A stretch of DNA of 64,000 nt from Calocera cornea HHB12733 (taxonomy: Eukaryota > Basidiomycota > Dacrymycetes > Dacrymycetales > Dacrymycetaceae): NCBI GenBank assembly GCA_001632435.1, contig KV423920.1, positions 248,001-312,000 on the forward strand, written 5' to 3'. Below are positions 1 to 13,144 of this stretch, piece by piece. Both the position numbers and the translations under genes were made by a program. Position 1 is the stretch's first letter, and every line of letters begins with the position of its first letter. The notes below the pieces were generated by a model. The model was not told where the DNA came from. It was given only the letters and a program-made list of their open reading frames with translations, and did no database searches.

Positions 1-421
1 GACTCCTGTCATGGACGTTTCAGCAGCTGTCAAGAATGAACTAAGATGGCACTGTGACACGTCAAAAGTCCCCTCTCGTGACCCCCACGCACCCGCCTTG
101 CTCATCCCCACGCGCCTCCCCGGCAGCCAATGGCAATATTCTCCAGGAGGCTCTATGTTCCTGCCTGGAAAGCTACGAAAAGATGGAAGCTCCAGACCGG
201 CCGGCAGCGGCGCGCTACCCTGAGCGGGGACGGAAACGTAATAATACGCCCTCGCGACTGTCTCAGCATCCTGCTGGAATGCACGCTGACCGGCAATAGC
301 GCAATGCGGACGTAGAGGAAGCCGTCCCTTACATAGGAGGCTGGCCCGGCCTCAATCACCGCGCAAGGCACAACTTACCTCGCTTGACTCGGATTGAGAC
401 TGCAAGCGCATAGATGCAGTC
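1..421. other. Intergenic, no gene seen
   Basis: Only short ORFs with biased composition. Holds the upstream region of the ChaC-type gene; no TATA box is obvious. Confidence 0.5.
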
Positions 422-1432
422 ATGACATACACCGTGTTCGGGTACGGCTCGCTCATATTCAAGCCGCCGCCGCACACCGTCAGGAGGCGTGAGTCGTTCA
501 CCCTCTACCGGGCTATACGTGAGACTGACGCGGTGCAGAACCGGGATACGTCAAGGGCTACGTCCGCCGGTTTGCCCAGAGCTCGTGGGACCATCGCGGC
601 ACGCCGGAGGTGCGCTGACCTGGCTGTTACTCCATTTGCGTACTCATTCGGCGTGTAGCGACCCGGCAGAGTAGTGACGATCATCCCCTGGGCGGAATGG
701 CACGCCCTCGCGCAGGTGAGTCCCCTCTCCTCACCACAACACCCCGCCACAGTCCGACTCACCCTTTTTCGCTCTGCAGGAACGAAAACACGAAGAAGCG
801 GCAGACGAGGAGGACATCGTCTGGGGCGTGGCGTACACGATCGACCCAGCGTTCGAGGATGAGGTGCGGGCGTACCTCGGTGAGCCCACCCCTGCCTGCG
901 TCTTCATCAGACAGTCGAGCTAACGCCGGCGGTAGACTACAGGGAGAAGAACGGCTATTCCGTGCACACGGAAGATATCTACAACCTCGTCGACGGCAAG
1001 GAGCAGCTCATCATCCCCCAGTGTATCGTGCGTCCCCCTTTCGGTCCTCCTTGTACTCGTTTCCGGAATTGACAGAAGGCAGCTGTACGTCGGCTTAGCG
1101 TCCAACCCCTCGTTCGTCGGCCCAGAGCCGCTGGATTACCTTTCACATCGGATCTGGAGCTGCACCGGTCCGTCGGGGAGGAACAGGGTGCGTATTCGCT
1201 TTCCTCCGTGGACGGTGAGAGGGGAGCGGATGCTGACGCGGCGCAGGACTACCTGTACGGACTGGCGAAGGCGATCCGCGAGCTCGCCCCGGGGAGCCAT
1301 GATGTGCACCTGGCGAATCTTGAGGCGCGTGTGCAAGCACTTGAGGCGGCTGAGGGGGAGGGGAAGGACGTGCCCGGGACGAGTCAGCCGACGATGAATG
1401 GGCATGAGGAGGTCAGTAAGGATACACAATAG
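422..1432 (+). CDS. ChaC-type glutathione-specific gamma-glutamylcyclotransferase
   Basis: Seven exons join in frame: 422-488, 539-609, 659-715, 780-879, 936-1027, 1083-1187 and 1247-1432, giving 225 residues. Every junction has GT and AG. The N-terminus VFGYGSLIFKPPPH is the ChaC signature, followed by GYVRRFAQSSWDHRGTPE, PGRVVT, DIVWGVAYTID and a late YVGLASNPSFVGPEPL motif, in the family's usual order. Known family members cleave cytosolic glutathione to 5-oxoproline and Cys-Gly. The length is normal for the family. The tail after GPSG (about residues 165-225) holds a short coiled-coil-like stretch, then a polar end. I chose the ATG at 422 because it sits directly before the signature. The family call is sure; exon edges are inferred. 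Confidence 0.88.
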
Positions 1433-1584
1433 ATTTTCAGGAGGGGCGGCTGCGTGCATACAGCTGCGACCTGTCACACCTGGCCTTACGATGATGTATT
1501 ACATTTTGATTAGACCGGAACATCTCACCACCAGAACCCATAGTTGACAGTCATCCCAAGCGCAACACACGAACTCCCCCTGCA

Positions 1585-3258
1585 CTACGGGATGGGCGAG
1601 ATGTCCCCCCCGTCATCCTTGCCGTCCTTCCCATCCTTCCCGTTCTCCTTCCCATTCGTCCCATACAGCTTCGGACTCTCCTGGATCGTTAGTAGCCGCG
1701 TGTTCTCCCCCGCAGCCGCAACAGTAGGCGACATCGTCCCTCCTCCTCTTGTGAGGCTCTGCCCGCGCCTGCTGTCGGGCGAAGGATTGCGCGACGTCTT
1801 GATGCGCCGCTCGCGCTCGATGATGCCGCGCATCACCGCTGCGTTGCCACGCCGCTTGACCACTTGTCGCGTGTGGTTGTCGGTATACAAGTCTGTCTCG
1901 TCGACGATCTCTTCGTTGATCATCTCCTCGATGATGTCTTCCACTGTCAGGCGATCAGCAGTGCTCGAGCGAACAGAGTAGGGAATACGCACGAGTGATG
2001 ACACCTAATGCTCCGTACGGCTTGCCTGGGTGCTCCGTTATGAGGAGCAAATGTGCACGCCCCGTCTGGAAGTAATCCAGTGCCTGGAAGCAGTTGATGC
2101 TTGGCTTTGCCTCGGGCAGGATCGACAGCGGGAAGGATGATACAGGCAGGGCGTCGTCCGGGTCGTACGCGAGCAGCCTCTTAATGAGCAGGAGACCGAC
2201 AAAGCTGTAATCCTTGCCTGGCTCGGTTACCGGGAAGCGTGAATACCCAGATGCAATCAGCTCGTCCACGGCCGCGTTGTCGAGGATCTTGTCGTATGAG
2301 ATGCATACCACATCCTGTAGGCGAAGTCAGCCTGAATGCGGCATACACGTTGGAGACAGGACGTACATCGATCGGCGTCATGATGTCCGAAACGACCTTC
2401 TCATTCAGGCTCAGCACGCCGTTCAGGATGTTAATCTCATCATCCCTCAATGGCTCCGCTCCGCTCTTATGGAGCTGGAGGAAGCTCTTCAATTCCGCCT
2501 TCTTGTATGTGTGCTCCTCGTCTGCACCAAGGACGTAGTCCAGGAGCTTGGCGGTAGGCCATGCGATCGGTGCTGCACATGTGTCAACGTTGATGTTGGA
2601 ATATATGCGGAGGAAAGAGCTCACCGAATACCCACATGAGCAACCGCACGAATGTCACACATCTTGCGCCTATTGCCAGACCGTAGCGCGCGCAGACGGC
2701 TTGCGGGATAATCTCTCCGAAGATGACAATCATCGTCGTAGAGATTACGATTGCCCAGAATCCACCTCCAATCTAGTTAAAACGTCAGCCTCGATACAAA
2801 AGCTTTGTTTACAACAGGACATACCACATCGTCCAAGAAGATTGGAAGGGACTCGTTCACGAGCACGTTGCCCAAGAGTAGCACAACCAGCACCCAATGC
2901 TTCTTATTGTGAAGCAACTTCTGCACTTTCTGCGCATTAAGCTTCTCGGTTGGGTCCTCCGAGCTTGTGGCAAGAACCCGGAGGTGCAGCTCATCCAAGC
3001 CCATCAACCCAAGTGTGAGCCTGTCATCCCGTCAGTTTGGCCTGGATTGTTCGGGGCGGGATGTGCGTACCCAGCAAACACGCCACCCGCTAGCACTAAC
3101 CCCAATGACAATAGGAGCTTCGCCCAAAATTCTGGCGTGCCATACTCCTCGTGATCGGATGGGTCGTGGAAAACCGAGCCATTGCGGTGTTTTGAAGCCA
3201 GTTGAATCCCCGCGTGCGCGAACTGGACCAAGGCTGGAAGGTACATTGTCGGGGGCAT
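1585..3258 (-). CDS. CNNM/Mam3-type DUF21 + CBS membrane protein
   Basis: Six exons on the minus strand: 3258-3071, 3020-2825, 2772-2625, 2572-2367, 2314-1993 and 1943-1585, all in phase, giving about 472 residues. The N-terminal part has the DUF21/CNNM core: a hydrophobic segment [16 protein letters not shown], then [36 protein letters not shown] and [19 protein letters not shown] tandem CBS pair follows: [33 protein letters not shown], then [22 protein letters not shown]. The C-tail is Lys/Gly/Asp-rich and low-complexity. Yeast Mam3 is a vacuolar membrane protein linked to metal handling. The true start is less sure: an upstream ATG exon near 3538 could supply a longer signal-like N-terminus. 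Confidence 0.87.
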
Positions 3259-3779
3259 CGTGGGCAGCGAAGACAGTGTTTATGAGGTCGCAGGCAGGGC
3301 CAAGGCCGCTGAAGCCGTGTGGGTTGGTGACTTTCAGTCCTTGGCTGGCTTGGATGCTTGAGGGCGCCGAGGTGAAGGTGGCGGGGACCGGGCACGCAGC
3401 GAGCCTGGGCAAAGTACAGGACCGACCACGTGACGTCATGTCATCCGTGGGGATTGCGAGATACCAAAATAGACAAGAGAAGAAGCCGATGAATGTGATG
3501 CTAATATGGCCACAATTCATTCCACTTTTACGAAGCATCTTGAGCAGATGGTCAGAGGACTGCGCACATCGTCCAAATATGTGTGCCTTGTTTATTTCTG
3601 TGATTTTGCACGTTGTTAACGTAAGCCACTCTATTGGCCGGGAATACCATCGGGAATACGGCCGGAGATGCTCTCCACCTATACGAGTCCAGAGGACCCT
3701 GAGCTATCCTTAGTACGACGATCCACATTAAGAACGTCCGGTATTGTAGTCCTCCCAATAACGTACCAAAGCACAATCG

Positions 3780-5726
3780 TCAACGTACAATCCACTGTTC
3801 ACCCTGCGGTGCCGTAACCTCCCAGCTGAGGGTGAACTCGATATCCTTCCCTGGTCCAAGGCTGACAACCCATTCAACTTGTCCGTCCGGAACGTCGCTC
3901 TGGCTGCTCTTGTACAGCTTCTTGCTCAAGCTGCCCGCGCTGACAGTGCCCTTATCCGTAACGTGCCAGTCCTTCCTTGCCCAGTAACAGAACACCTCCG
4001 GCGAGACCTTGACCTCTTCGCCGGCCTTGGCCGAGTCCAGATTACTTGGCTCGATGACGACCACCTTGAACTTCTGCTCCTCAGAGACGGGCACAAGGTC
4101 CCGCACGAGCAGCTTGACATCGCTTTGTCGGGCGTTCTTGAGACTGATACGCTGCGTGAAGAGCGTCGCGTCCAGCTTGGACGAGCTGAGGAAGCCGCCG
4201 GCCGGTTGAATGCGGGTCTTCTTCGACACTGGCGGATAGGTTATCCGAATAGATGGGTCCACCCCAACAGAACACGAGAATATGTCCTGTGGCGTAGCAT
4301 ATGGGATGGAGGACTTGGCGACAAAGGAGCCGTCCAGAAACACGTTGGAGGGTCCCCGCAGAAGGACATATGCCGACGAGTTGGTGATTTGACACTATGC
4401 AGCCAGGCGATCAGCAGTTGTACAGCAAAACAGAAGTAAGCAGCATACCTGCAAGAAAGCGCTCGTGTTCAGCCGGGGTACCGCAATCCATTCGAGCTTC
4501 GCAGTCAGGTCCAGCACCGCAATCGCGACTTTGTGCGCCGCATCGTCGCTTGGGATGCTGCTCTTGCCCTCGATATGGAAGTTGGCGCTGATCGCGCCGT
4601 CCACAGCTTCGGTCATCCTCGCAGACATGAGTGGGGGCGGCGGCGCGGCCCCATACACGAAATCATCTGTGGACTCCTCGAGCGCATCATAGATGCCGCC
4701 ACCGCCCTCTGGCATCGCGAGGCGACCCATTGGCATGGCTGGGATGGAGTACGCCTCCTTGGCCATCCTGGACCTCCGGCGCCTAGTTCCCCCGACGGAG
4801 CGGAAGGCGTAGGCCCGCCCTATGCGCTGCGGCCAGAGAGTTGGGATCTCCGCACCCGTCAGGGGAGAGGAGGTGGAAAGAACCAGGTTGACATCTTTCC
4901 AGTCCTCGCCAGTGGTTTGTGTAATGGAGGCACGGTAGTTCAGTGAAATGGACGTGGTGTTGGCCGACTTCGATGAGGAGTCGACTGTAGCGCGGAGATC
5001 GTACAGGGGTTGCCAATCCGCGTTTGAGACGACTTGACTTGCATGTCAACAAGGCATGGCATAGGAGCTATAGCAATACGCACCGTATTTGACGATTAAC
5101 TCTGCCTGTCCCGCTTGCTCGGCCAACACAACGACGGTGACCTTGGTCGCGAGCTTCCGCGCCTCCTCACTCGGCACCTGTCCGTTACGCTCCCTCGCGA
5201 TCTCGTCCCGCACTTCCTTCAACTGCTTCGAGACCTTCTCCACCTTTTCCTCCAGATCCATCCCCTTCTCCTGGAGGATCCCCATAAACTCGACGAGCTG
5301 AGCTGGCTTGACATCTTTGGCCGAGAGTGTTCGGGAGAAGTCGTCCAAGACAGTCGTCTGCGAGCTGAGCACTTTCAGCTCACGAGTAAGGGAAGATTCT
5401 TGTGTCTCGAGAGCCGCGACTTTGTCGCTTGAGGCCTTTGGGATGTTAAGATCTGGCGAGACTTCCTCGTATATCACGTCGAAGATGACGGCGTTCCCAA
5501 GCCCATCGACGCGCAGTGACGACTCGTCCATGCATGTTGGAAGCTTGATTATTTGGACTTCTGACTGTCCTGCCTACGCGCTGTCAGTCGCCTTCAGATC
5601 GACTGGGTAGACATTGCTTACCTCAAGTTCGACCGTGAAATCACGGACAACCTCTGCACGTTGTTGGTACACGGTCACCGACGCGACGGGGTGTTCGCTC
5701 GCATCAATCTCGATGGTATGTGACAT
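3780..5726 (-). CDS. DUF4140/DUF4139 protein, copy 1 (inverted)
   Basis: Four exons: 5726-5622 (105 nt), 5573-5084 (490 nt), 5032-4449 and 4394-3780, about 597 residues. The N-terminus MSHTIEIDASEHPV and the motif VTVYQQRAEVVR mark the DUF4140 domain; residues about 85-160 are a heptad-rich coiled coil; DUF4139 fills the C-terminal half, ending APQGEQWIVR. The ATG at 5726 is chosen because all four copies begin MSHT. It differs from copies 2-4 by an extra 54-base phase-0 intron (4448-4395) that splits AFLQ/CQITNSS, and by a distinct Gly/Pro/Met-rich linker. Function is unknown; bacterial relatives are named mucoidy inhibitor A, which says little about a fungal role. It is divergently paired with the F-box gene at 6003. 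Confidence 0.85.
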
Positions 5727-6002
5727 GGCTACAGTGTCACGAAGCGGGGCGATCGAGCTGGCTTGTCCTAAGGACACACTCCAAGCCAGGTCCGAAGAAC
5801 AATGGGGTTTTGGCCATTTAGGCCGGTGGGGCGGGGTGTTCTAGCGTCTGCCTTGGCACAAGGATGATTGATGTTCAGGGTCTGCTGCCATGGAAATCCG
5901 GGGGCGTAGGCTTCGAGGCGCTTGCTCCCGCGGACGACAGACTATCTTCATTCGCGCCCTCTTCGATCTGAGCAGTTTTGACACCTTTGCCTGTCCGTCG
6001 AT

Positions 6003-7621
6003 ATGCACGCCGCTCTTGCAATTCCCGAGATCGTGGACGAGATCTTGACTTACTGCGCCAGACCTGAAGCCTCGCGACTAGGGAGAACATGTCGCGTCCT
6101 CTTTGAACCGGCTATGGACATCGTTTGGAAGGAGCCGAGCAGCGATGCACTCAGAGAGCTCCTGTACGCAAAAAATGAAGGTGACACTGCACCGCCCCTG
6201 CTTCCTGTATCCCTCTTCATACGCTGTCAATGTATCAAAGCTCACGCCATGTCTAGACAAGAATCGAAATTGGGAGTCGAGGGGCTGACTATCTACGGCG
6301 CGTGAGGATCCTGGAGCTTGACGAAGTGTGCTATAATATACTCGACCCATCGTCATTTCAAGGCACATCTTTCAACATACAGAAGCTGATATTGCTTCTC
6401 GTCAGCAGCTCGAGCATCGAGTCTGCTGTACCGTTCATATTCCCTGGCCTGCGGAGGCTGGACCTGCGTGTGGATCCTCGTACCGATGGATATTTGGCGT
6501 CCGCCGATTTTCTCACAGCCCTGCGAAAGCTGCTTCGCGGGATCCCTGCTGTTACCAATAGCTTGGAGGAACTATCACTTCGGTTCTTCTGGCAGTTTGC
6601 TGAGCAATCGCTGCGCAAAGGCTTCGAATCAGATCTCCTCACCTTTCTCTCGTCGGTGCCGCATCTTCAGGAATTGGTGATGACCCACCCGATGTTCGAT
6701 CTGGACCATGCCGTCCTGGCTCATATTTCTGGAATGGGAAAACTGGGCAACGTGAGTTTAAATGTCCAGAGCTTTCCGAGACCGCTCTTCTCTGTAATCA
6801 ATCCGACAGCATTCCCAGCCATGCGAGTCCTCCGCTGCGCAACTCGTAGTCATAAGGGCCTTGTCGAACTTTGCGACTTGCTTGTACCTGGAGAGCTCGA
6901 GCATGTTGAGATGGACATCACCGTGCCTCGGGCATCACTTTTACACCCACCAATACTCTCCAACCTTATCAGATCCATCGCCCGTCACTACTCAACTCTG
7001 CGCGTCTTCATTCTGCGATTCCGCTACGTTGGTCATCTCGGCGAGGCTCGAATCGCGTGGGAGCTGTTCACTCCGCTGATGAAGTGCCGTTCCCTGGTCC
7101 ATTTTCAAGTCTATCGTACACCGGGGGACTTTTCGGATGAAAAGATTGACGACGTTATTGAAGCGTGGCCTGCCTTGGAGACATTCAGACTCACTGAGTG
7201 CCGGCCCGAGTCCTATCAGCAGGAGACGGAATACAGCATTTCACACCGTGGGCTGGAGAAATTTGCACAGCTTCGACAGTTGACCTGGCTCTCTCTACCC
7301 GTCGATTTGGTCACCTTGCCGCCAAACAAGCTCGCGGTGGCAACACAAAACGATTGGACGAGTCCATTACGACGTTTGGACATCGAACAGACGGCGGTCG
7401 CATTTGCGCACGAAACGGAGAATTTCCTCAGGTCGACGTTTCCGAACTTGCGCCACTTCAACTATGCCCGGGTCCCTCGACCTCGAATGCGGATGGTGGG
7501 ATTGAATGAGGCTGCAAGGGAGAGGTCCTATGCGATAGAATGTGAGAAGATGGAAGTTCTGAAGCATAATTTGGAAGAATGCTCTTGGAACCACCGTCCA
7601 TACCCTTCGTACTCTCTGTAA
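6003..7621 (+). CDS. F-box/leucine-rich-repeat-like protein, copy A
   Basis: Two exons, 6003-6206 and 6257-7621, separated by a 50-base intron; 522 residues. Residues 1-45 form an F-box (IPEIVDEIL...RLGRTCRVLF...DIVWK). The remainder is leucine-rich with recurring L..L.L.. segments such as LRRLDLR, LEELSLRF and LRHFNYAR, typical of the irregular LRR proteins of Agaricomycetes. Proteins of this kind present substrates to SCF ubiquitin ligases; the target cannot be read from sequence. The intron was set by alignment with copy B at 15349-16989: both read ...YL..VRIL after the junction. Start at 6003 matches copy B's MH..I.IP start. It faces away from the DUF4139 copy 1 gene, 276 bases apart. Confidence 0.85.
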
Positions 7622-7736
7622 CGTGTTATCGCCGAACCCTTACATAAATTATCGCCGATAGGGCATGTTACTTGACGTGTGCCCTGCCTGTGAGGTCTTC
7701 AGCAACCGTTCCTACCTTGGCTAGTCTACCACAACA

Positions 7737-8042
7737 ATGAGCCAATCAAGTGGCTCCCCCTTTTCCCTCTCAGGGACAACATCCACCGCATCAGCAGTCG
7801 ACGAGCTCAGGAGCACGCTCTCCGCAAACTACCGCGTCAGCATCAACGACGGACGCGTCTTCATGGGCACGTTCGCGTGCATCGATAAGGAGAAGAACAT
7901 GGTGCTCATCAACGCAGACGAGTATCGCTTTGAGGAAGGACGGTGGATGGACCGATATGTGGGGATGATCATGCTGCCCTGGGAGATTGTCAAGACCTGC
8001 GAATGCATGCTGGGTAACGCCGATGATAATCTATACAGTTGA
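7737..8042 (+). CDS. LSm-domain protein, NAA38/LSMD1-like (NatC auxiliary subunit)
   Basis: Single uninterrupted ORF of 101 residues. An Sm fold is visible: YRVSINDGRVFMGTF (Sm1) then NMVLINADEYRF and RYVGMIMLPWEIVK (Sm2). The Sm1 Asp-Gly-Arg and the NADEYR...RYVG.IMLPW pattern are typical of the LSMD1/NAA38 branch rather than of RNA-binding LSm2-8. Family members are the small auxiliary subunit of the NatC N-terminal acetyltransferase with Naa30 and Naa35, acting on ribosomes. The N-terminal 20 residues are Ser/Thr-rich and probably disordered. No introns, unlike its neighbours. Confidence 0.78.
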   Translation: MSQSSGSPFSLSGTTSTASAVDELRSTLSANYRVSINDGRVFMGTFACIDKEKNMVLINADEYRFEEGRWMDRYVGMIMLPWEIVKTCECMLGNADDNLYS

Positions 8043-9820
<1,778 letters not shown>

Positions 9821-11537
9821 TGCGAGAAGGGCGTCGCTGGCGACGCGGTTTCTGGAACGCCCGAAGTCGAGGGACCGCGCGTTGATACCGAGACCGATAA
9901 CGGGTGATTAGGTTTAGAGCCAGAGCTTCCTTCCTCCGTCCTGGTTCCTTAGTTGTGGGGGATGTTACCACGCCGTAGCCGTATAATTTGCTGAAGCCTG
10001 CCTTCTTCCATACCCTATGGCACGACGTCCTGCAATGGTGCGCCCAAGCAAATGCAGCATGTGTGCGGAGGAGCGAGTGGTTTCAAGTTGTATTTGTGGC
10101 ACCGCTGGAATAGCCGCCTATCAGGAGGGAGGACACCATCACCATCAATATCAACATGCATTGAACGCAGCGTGAAGAGCGCACAGCGTGGCTAATGTCC
10201 TGTCTCGCAAACGCTCAAGAGTGTTTCATTTCACCCCCGATCCCGATCGCGCGCTCTTCCGTAAGCCTCCTCCTCCCGCCTCCCGTCGTTGCGCGCTTCC
10301 AAGCGCGACGTATGGCCGTCGTCAGGCGCAACTATGTGTCCGGGAGCGCCGCTCGCTGACTATGTAGGGACTGGCCAGCCAGCCAACGAAGCACCCAGCA
10401 CCAGCCAGCCAGCCAGAGCACGAGGGGAGGAAGCGCAGCCGCTCGCTGGCCGAGGGCGAGCGGTTCCTGAGACTGTAGTTGGACGAGAACCGCCGACGCC
10501 CGGGCAAACTTTGGGAAGGCACCTCGGGCGCGTGCTGCCATGATTCTGTATTGCGGTGGTGATCAATATGAACGGCGGGCGGGACGGGGCGGGTGAACCC
10601 CGAATTCGTGGCCAGCCTCCCGCGGTCCCAGGTTACAAGCTTCCTATCGCGTTTTTTCTTTGCGCGAAGAAGCAGAACAGTGAGAAAAAACCGGGTGTGG
10701 GCATTGTATGGCTTTGGTTTTCGTGCCGGATTGTTAAACTGGACACCGGCGGACGGTGCCGCTGGTCGCTGCGGCCCCCGAGGGAACAGAGTTGCGCGCT
10801 GCTCGGCCGGCACGAGGCGGCGGTCGCTGACGGCCCCAGACGGCTCAAAGGCAAGCACAGGGACCAAAGTAGGCTAGCCCACTGCGGCTCATCATCCATC
10901 AATCACATTGTCAGCCCGAGAGCGGCTTCTCTTCTCCACCTTCTAGCCCTTTCCCCCTGCGCAACAGCTCCAGCTCGCATACCCTGTCTGTCTCATTCAC
11001 CCCTCCCTTCCTGACAGCTCCCAGTGTTCCTCCTCGCGACCTACCCTTGACAGCAGCTAGCCGCCCCCGTACCGGTGTCGGATCCCTTCGACGTCGTCGT
11101 CCGGCCGTTGTCACACACACCAAGTGAGCTGACCGCCCCTCGCCGTCTGATCGCATCATCCGAGCGGTGCTGACGACCGGTGGACCGCGCTGTCGCATCA
11201 GCTTTTTGAACACAGACCCACGCCCGCCCGCCCGCTTCCCTTCCGGCTTCTTCTCGCCCCGGCAGGCCGCCTTCCCTCCCTCACAGCCTTCCCTCCCCTC
11301 TTGCGCTGTTCCGTGGCAGGCGCGGTCTTGCCCCTCTCCCGTCCTGCTTTTTCACTCCCGCTCCGTCCTCGCTTCCTTCTGATCCCTGCCATCGCTGCCA
11401 CCGCACCGTCCCCTGCTCCCCGTCCCGTCCCTCTTTGTCACCACACTCCGCCCACCTCCCGCCATCCTCATCCCCCCTCGTCCCCTCCCCCGCCCATCGC
11501 CCTGTGAGAGCCATCCACCCCCCGCCGTACCGCCAGA
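9821..11537. other. Long upstream region of the G-alpha gene
   Basis: 1.7 kb without a credible gene. A CCAG/GGCCAGCCAGCCAA short repeat occurs near 10370-10415, and about 300 bases before the G-alpha ATG are strongly C/T-rich. Long leaders are common for signalling genes. Confidence 0.5.
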
Positions 11538-13144
11538 ATGGGCGCATGCATGTCGTCCGCCGGGCCCGTCTCGCCCGAGGAGGAGGAGGCCCAGCGCGTC
11601 AACAAGCAGATCGAGCGCGACCTCAAGGAGAAGCAGCAGGAGCTCGCAAGGGAGGTCAAGGTCCTCCTCCTCGGTTCGGGTGACTCGGGAAAGTCGACCA
11701 TCCTCAAGGTCCGTCCTTGTCCTCTGCTTGCGCGAGCATGACAATGCTGATAACGTGTGCGTAGCAAATGCGCCTTATCCACCGGGTACCGTTCACACCC
11801 AACGAGATCGAGAGCTACCGCCAGCTCGTGTTCCAAAATCTCCTCGAGGGCATGCGCCTCCTGCTCGAGGCGGCAGAGCTGCTCGACATCAAGATCGGTC
11901 CTGAACAGCAGGTGCGTGCTGCTGCTCGTGTGACGCTATCTCGCTGGTATTGACGCCGGCTTGCTTAGGACAACATCGCGATGATCGAGCACGCTTCTGA
12001 CCTGCGAGACGACCAGGCGTTCCCGCCAGAGTATCTCGAGCCGCTGCAGAATCTCTGGAACGACACGAACGTGCAGAAGACGTGGGAGCGCGGGAACGAG
12101 GTTGCGCTGCCGGAAAAGTGCGCATTTCCCGAATCGATTCACGCATACATTTGCTGACCGCGATGCCAGTCTACAATACTTCTACTCCTCCCTCCCCCGT
12201 GTCTTCGCCGCCGACTTCAAGCCCACAGAGCAGGACATCATCCGTTGCCGTGCGCGGACGATCGGCATCCAACAGACGCAGTTCAAGCTCAAGGGCCACA
12301 CGCTGCACATGATCGACGTCGGCGGGCAAAAGAGCGAGCGCAGGAAATGGATACACTGCTTCCAGGATGTGACGACCATCCTGTTCTTAGTCAGCTTGAG
12401 TGGGTACGACCAGTGCCTGGTGGAGGACAAGGATGCCGTGAGCTGCAGCTATGCTTCATCAGCTAGACGATGGGGCTAATCCCGGACAGAACCAAATGCT
12501 CGACGCGATGGCCATCTGGGACTCGATCTGCCACTCGCAATGGTTCAAGCAGACATCACTGGTGCGCCGCATTTCCGCAGGCGGTGCATGCGGCCTAATG
12601 CTTCGTGCAGATTCTATTCCTCAACAAGGTCGATCTCTTCGAGGAGAAGATCAAGACATCGCCCATCAAGACGTTCTTCGCGGACTACGAGGGTGCCGAT
12701 GGCGACGCAGAGGCTGGTAAAGAGTACTTCAAGAAGCGTTTCGTGAAGCTGTCGGTGAAGAGCAACCGGGTAAAGGAGCGGGAGATATACACACAGTGCG
12801 TGGCAGAACCTTCAGCCTGCGTCACCGAGGTGCTCACTTGCGTCGACAAGCTTCACGAACGCGACGGATACGGAGCTACTGCGGGTTGTCATGGCTGCTG
12901 TAGAAGGTACGTCCTGCTGTCTGCACAGCTCACCAGCGCATGCTAACGCTCGTCGCAGAGTACGTCCTTTCCTCCAATTCCTTTCTTCTAGGTTTCTCTT
13001 TGCACTTCGTCTCGTCTTTCGCGTGCTTTGCTTTCGGCGTCCTCCGCTTTTGCATTTCCCTCGCACGCACATTCCGGACCCGAGCTCATGGTCGCTTCAA
13101 GCACGGTTCTACGGACGAACCTTACCAAGGCTGCGCTCATCTGA
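11538..13144 (+). CDS. Heterotrimeric G-protein alpha subunit
   Basis: Seven exons are clear: 11538-11708, 11765-11911, 11969-12117, 12170-12437, 12490-12561, 12611-12795 and 12851-12906 (349 codons). N-terminus MGACMS offers myristoylation at Gly2 and palmitoylation at Cys4. Motifs: P-loop GSGDSGKST (Asp where most have Glu), switch I RARTIGI, DVGGQKSERRKWIHCF, NKVDLFEEKI, and TNATDTELLRVVMAAVE. The expected C-terminal helix is found only further on, as VLRTNLTKAALI ending at the TGA 13142-13144, so one or two more introns must lie between 12907 and about 13095; I could not place them in phase. There is no Cys at -4. Such subunits couple receptors to cAMP or MAPK signalling, including mating in mushrooms. 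A long pyrimidine-rich leader precedes the ATG. Confidence 0.88.

Noticed and set aside
3032..3538. 168-residue ORF as first exon of the CNNM/Mam3-type gene
   Set aside because: Only its first 30 residues look like a signal peptide; the rest is noise and overlaps the true exon in another frame. Kept as an open question for the start.
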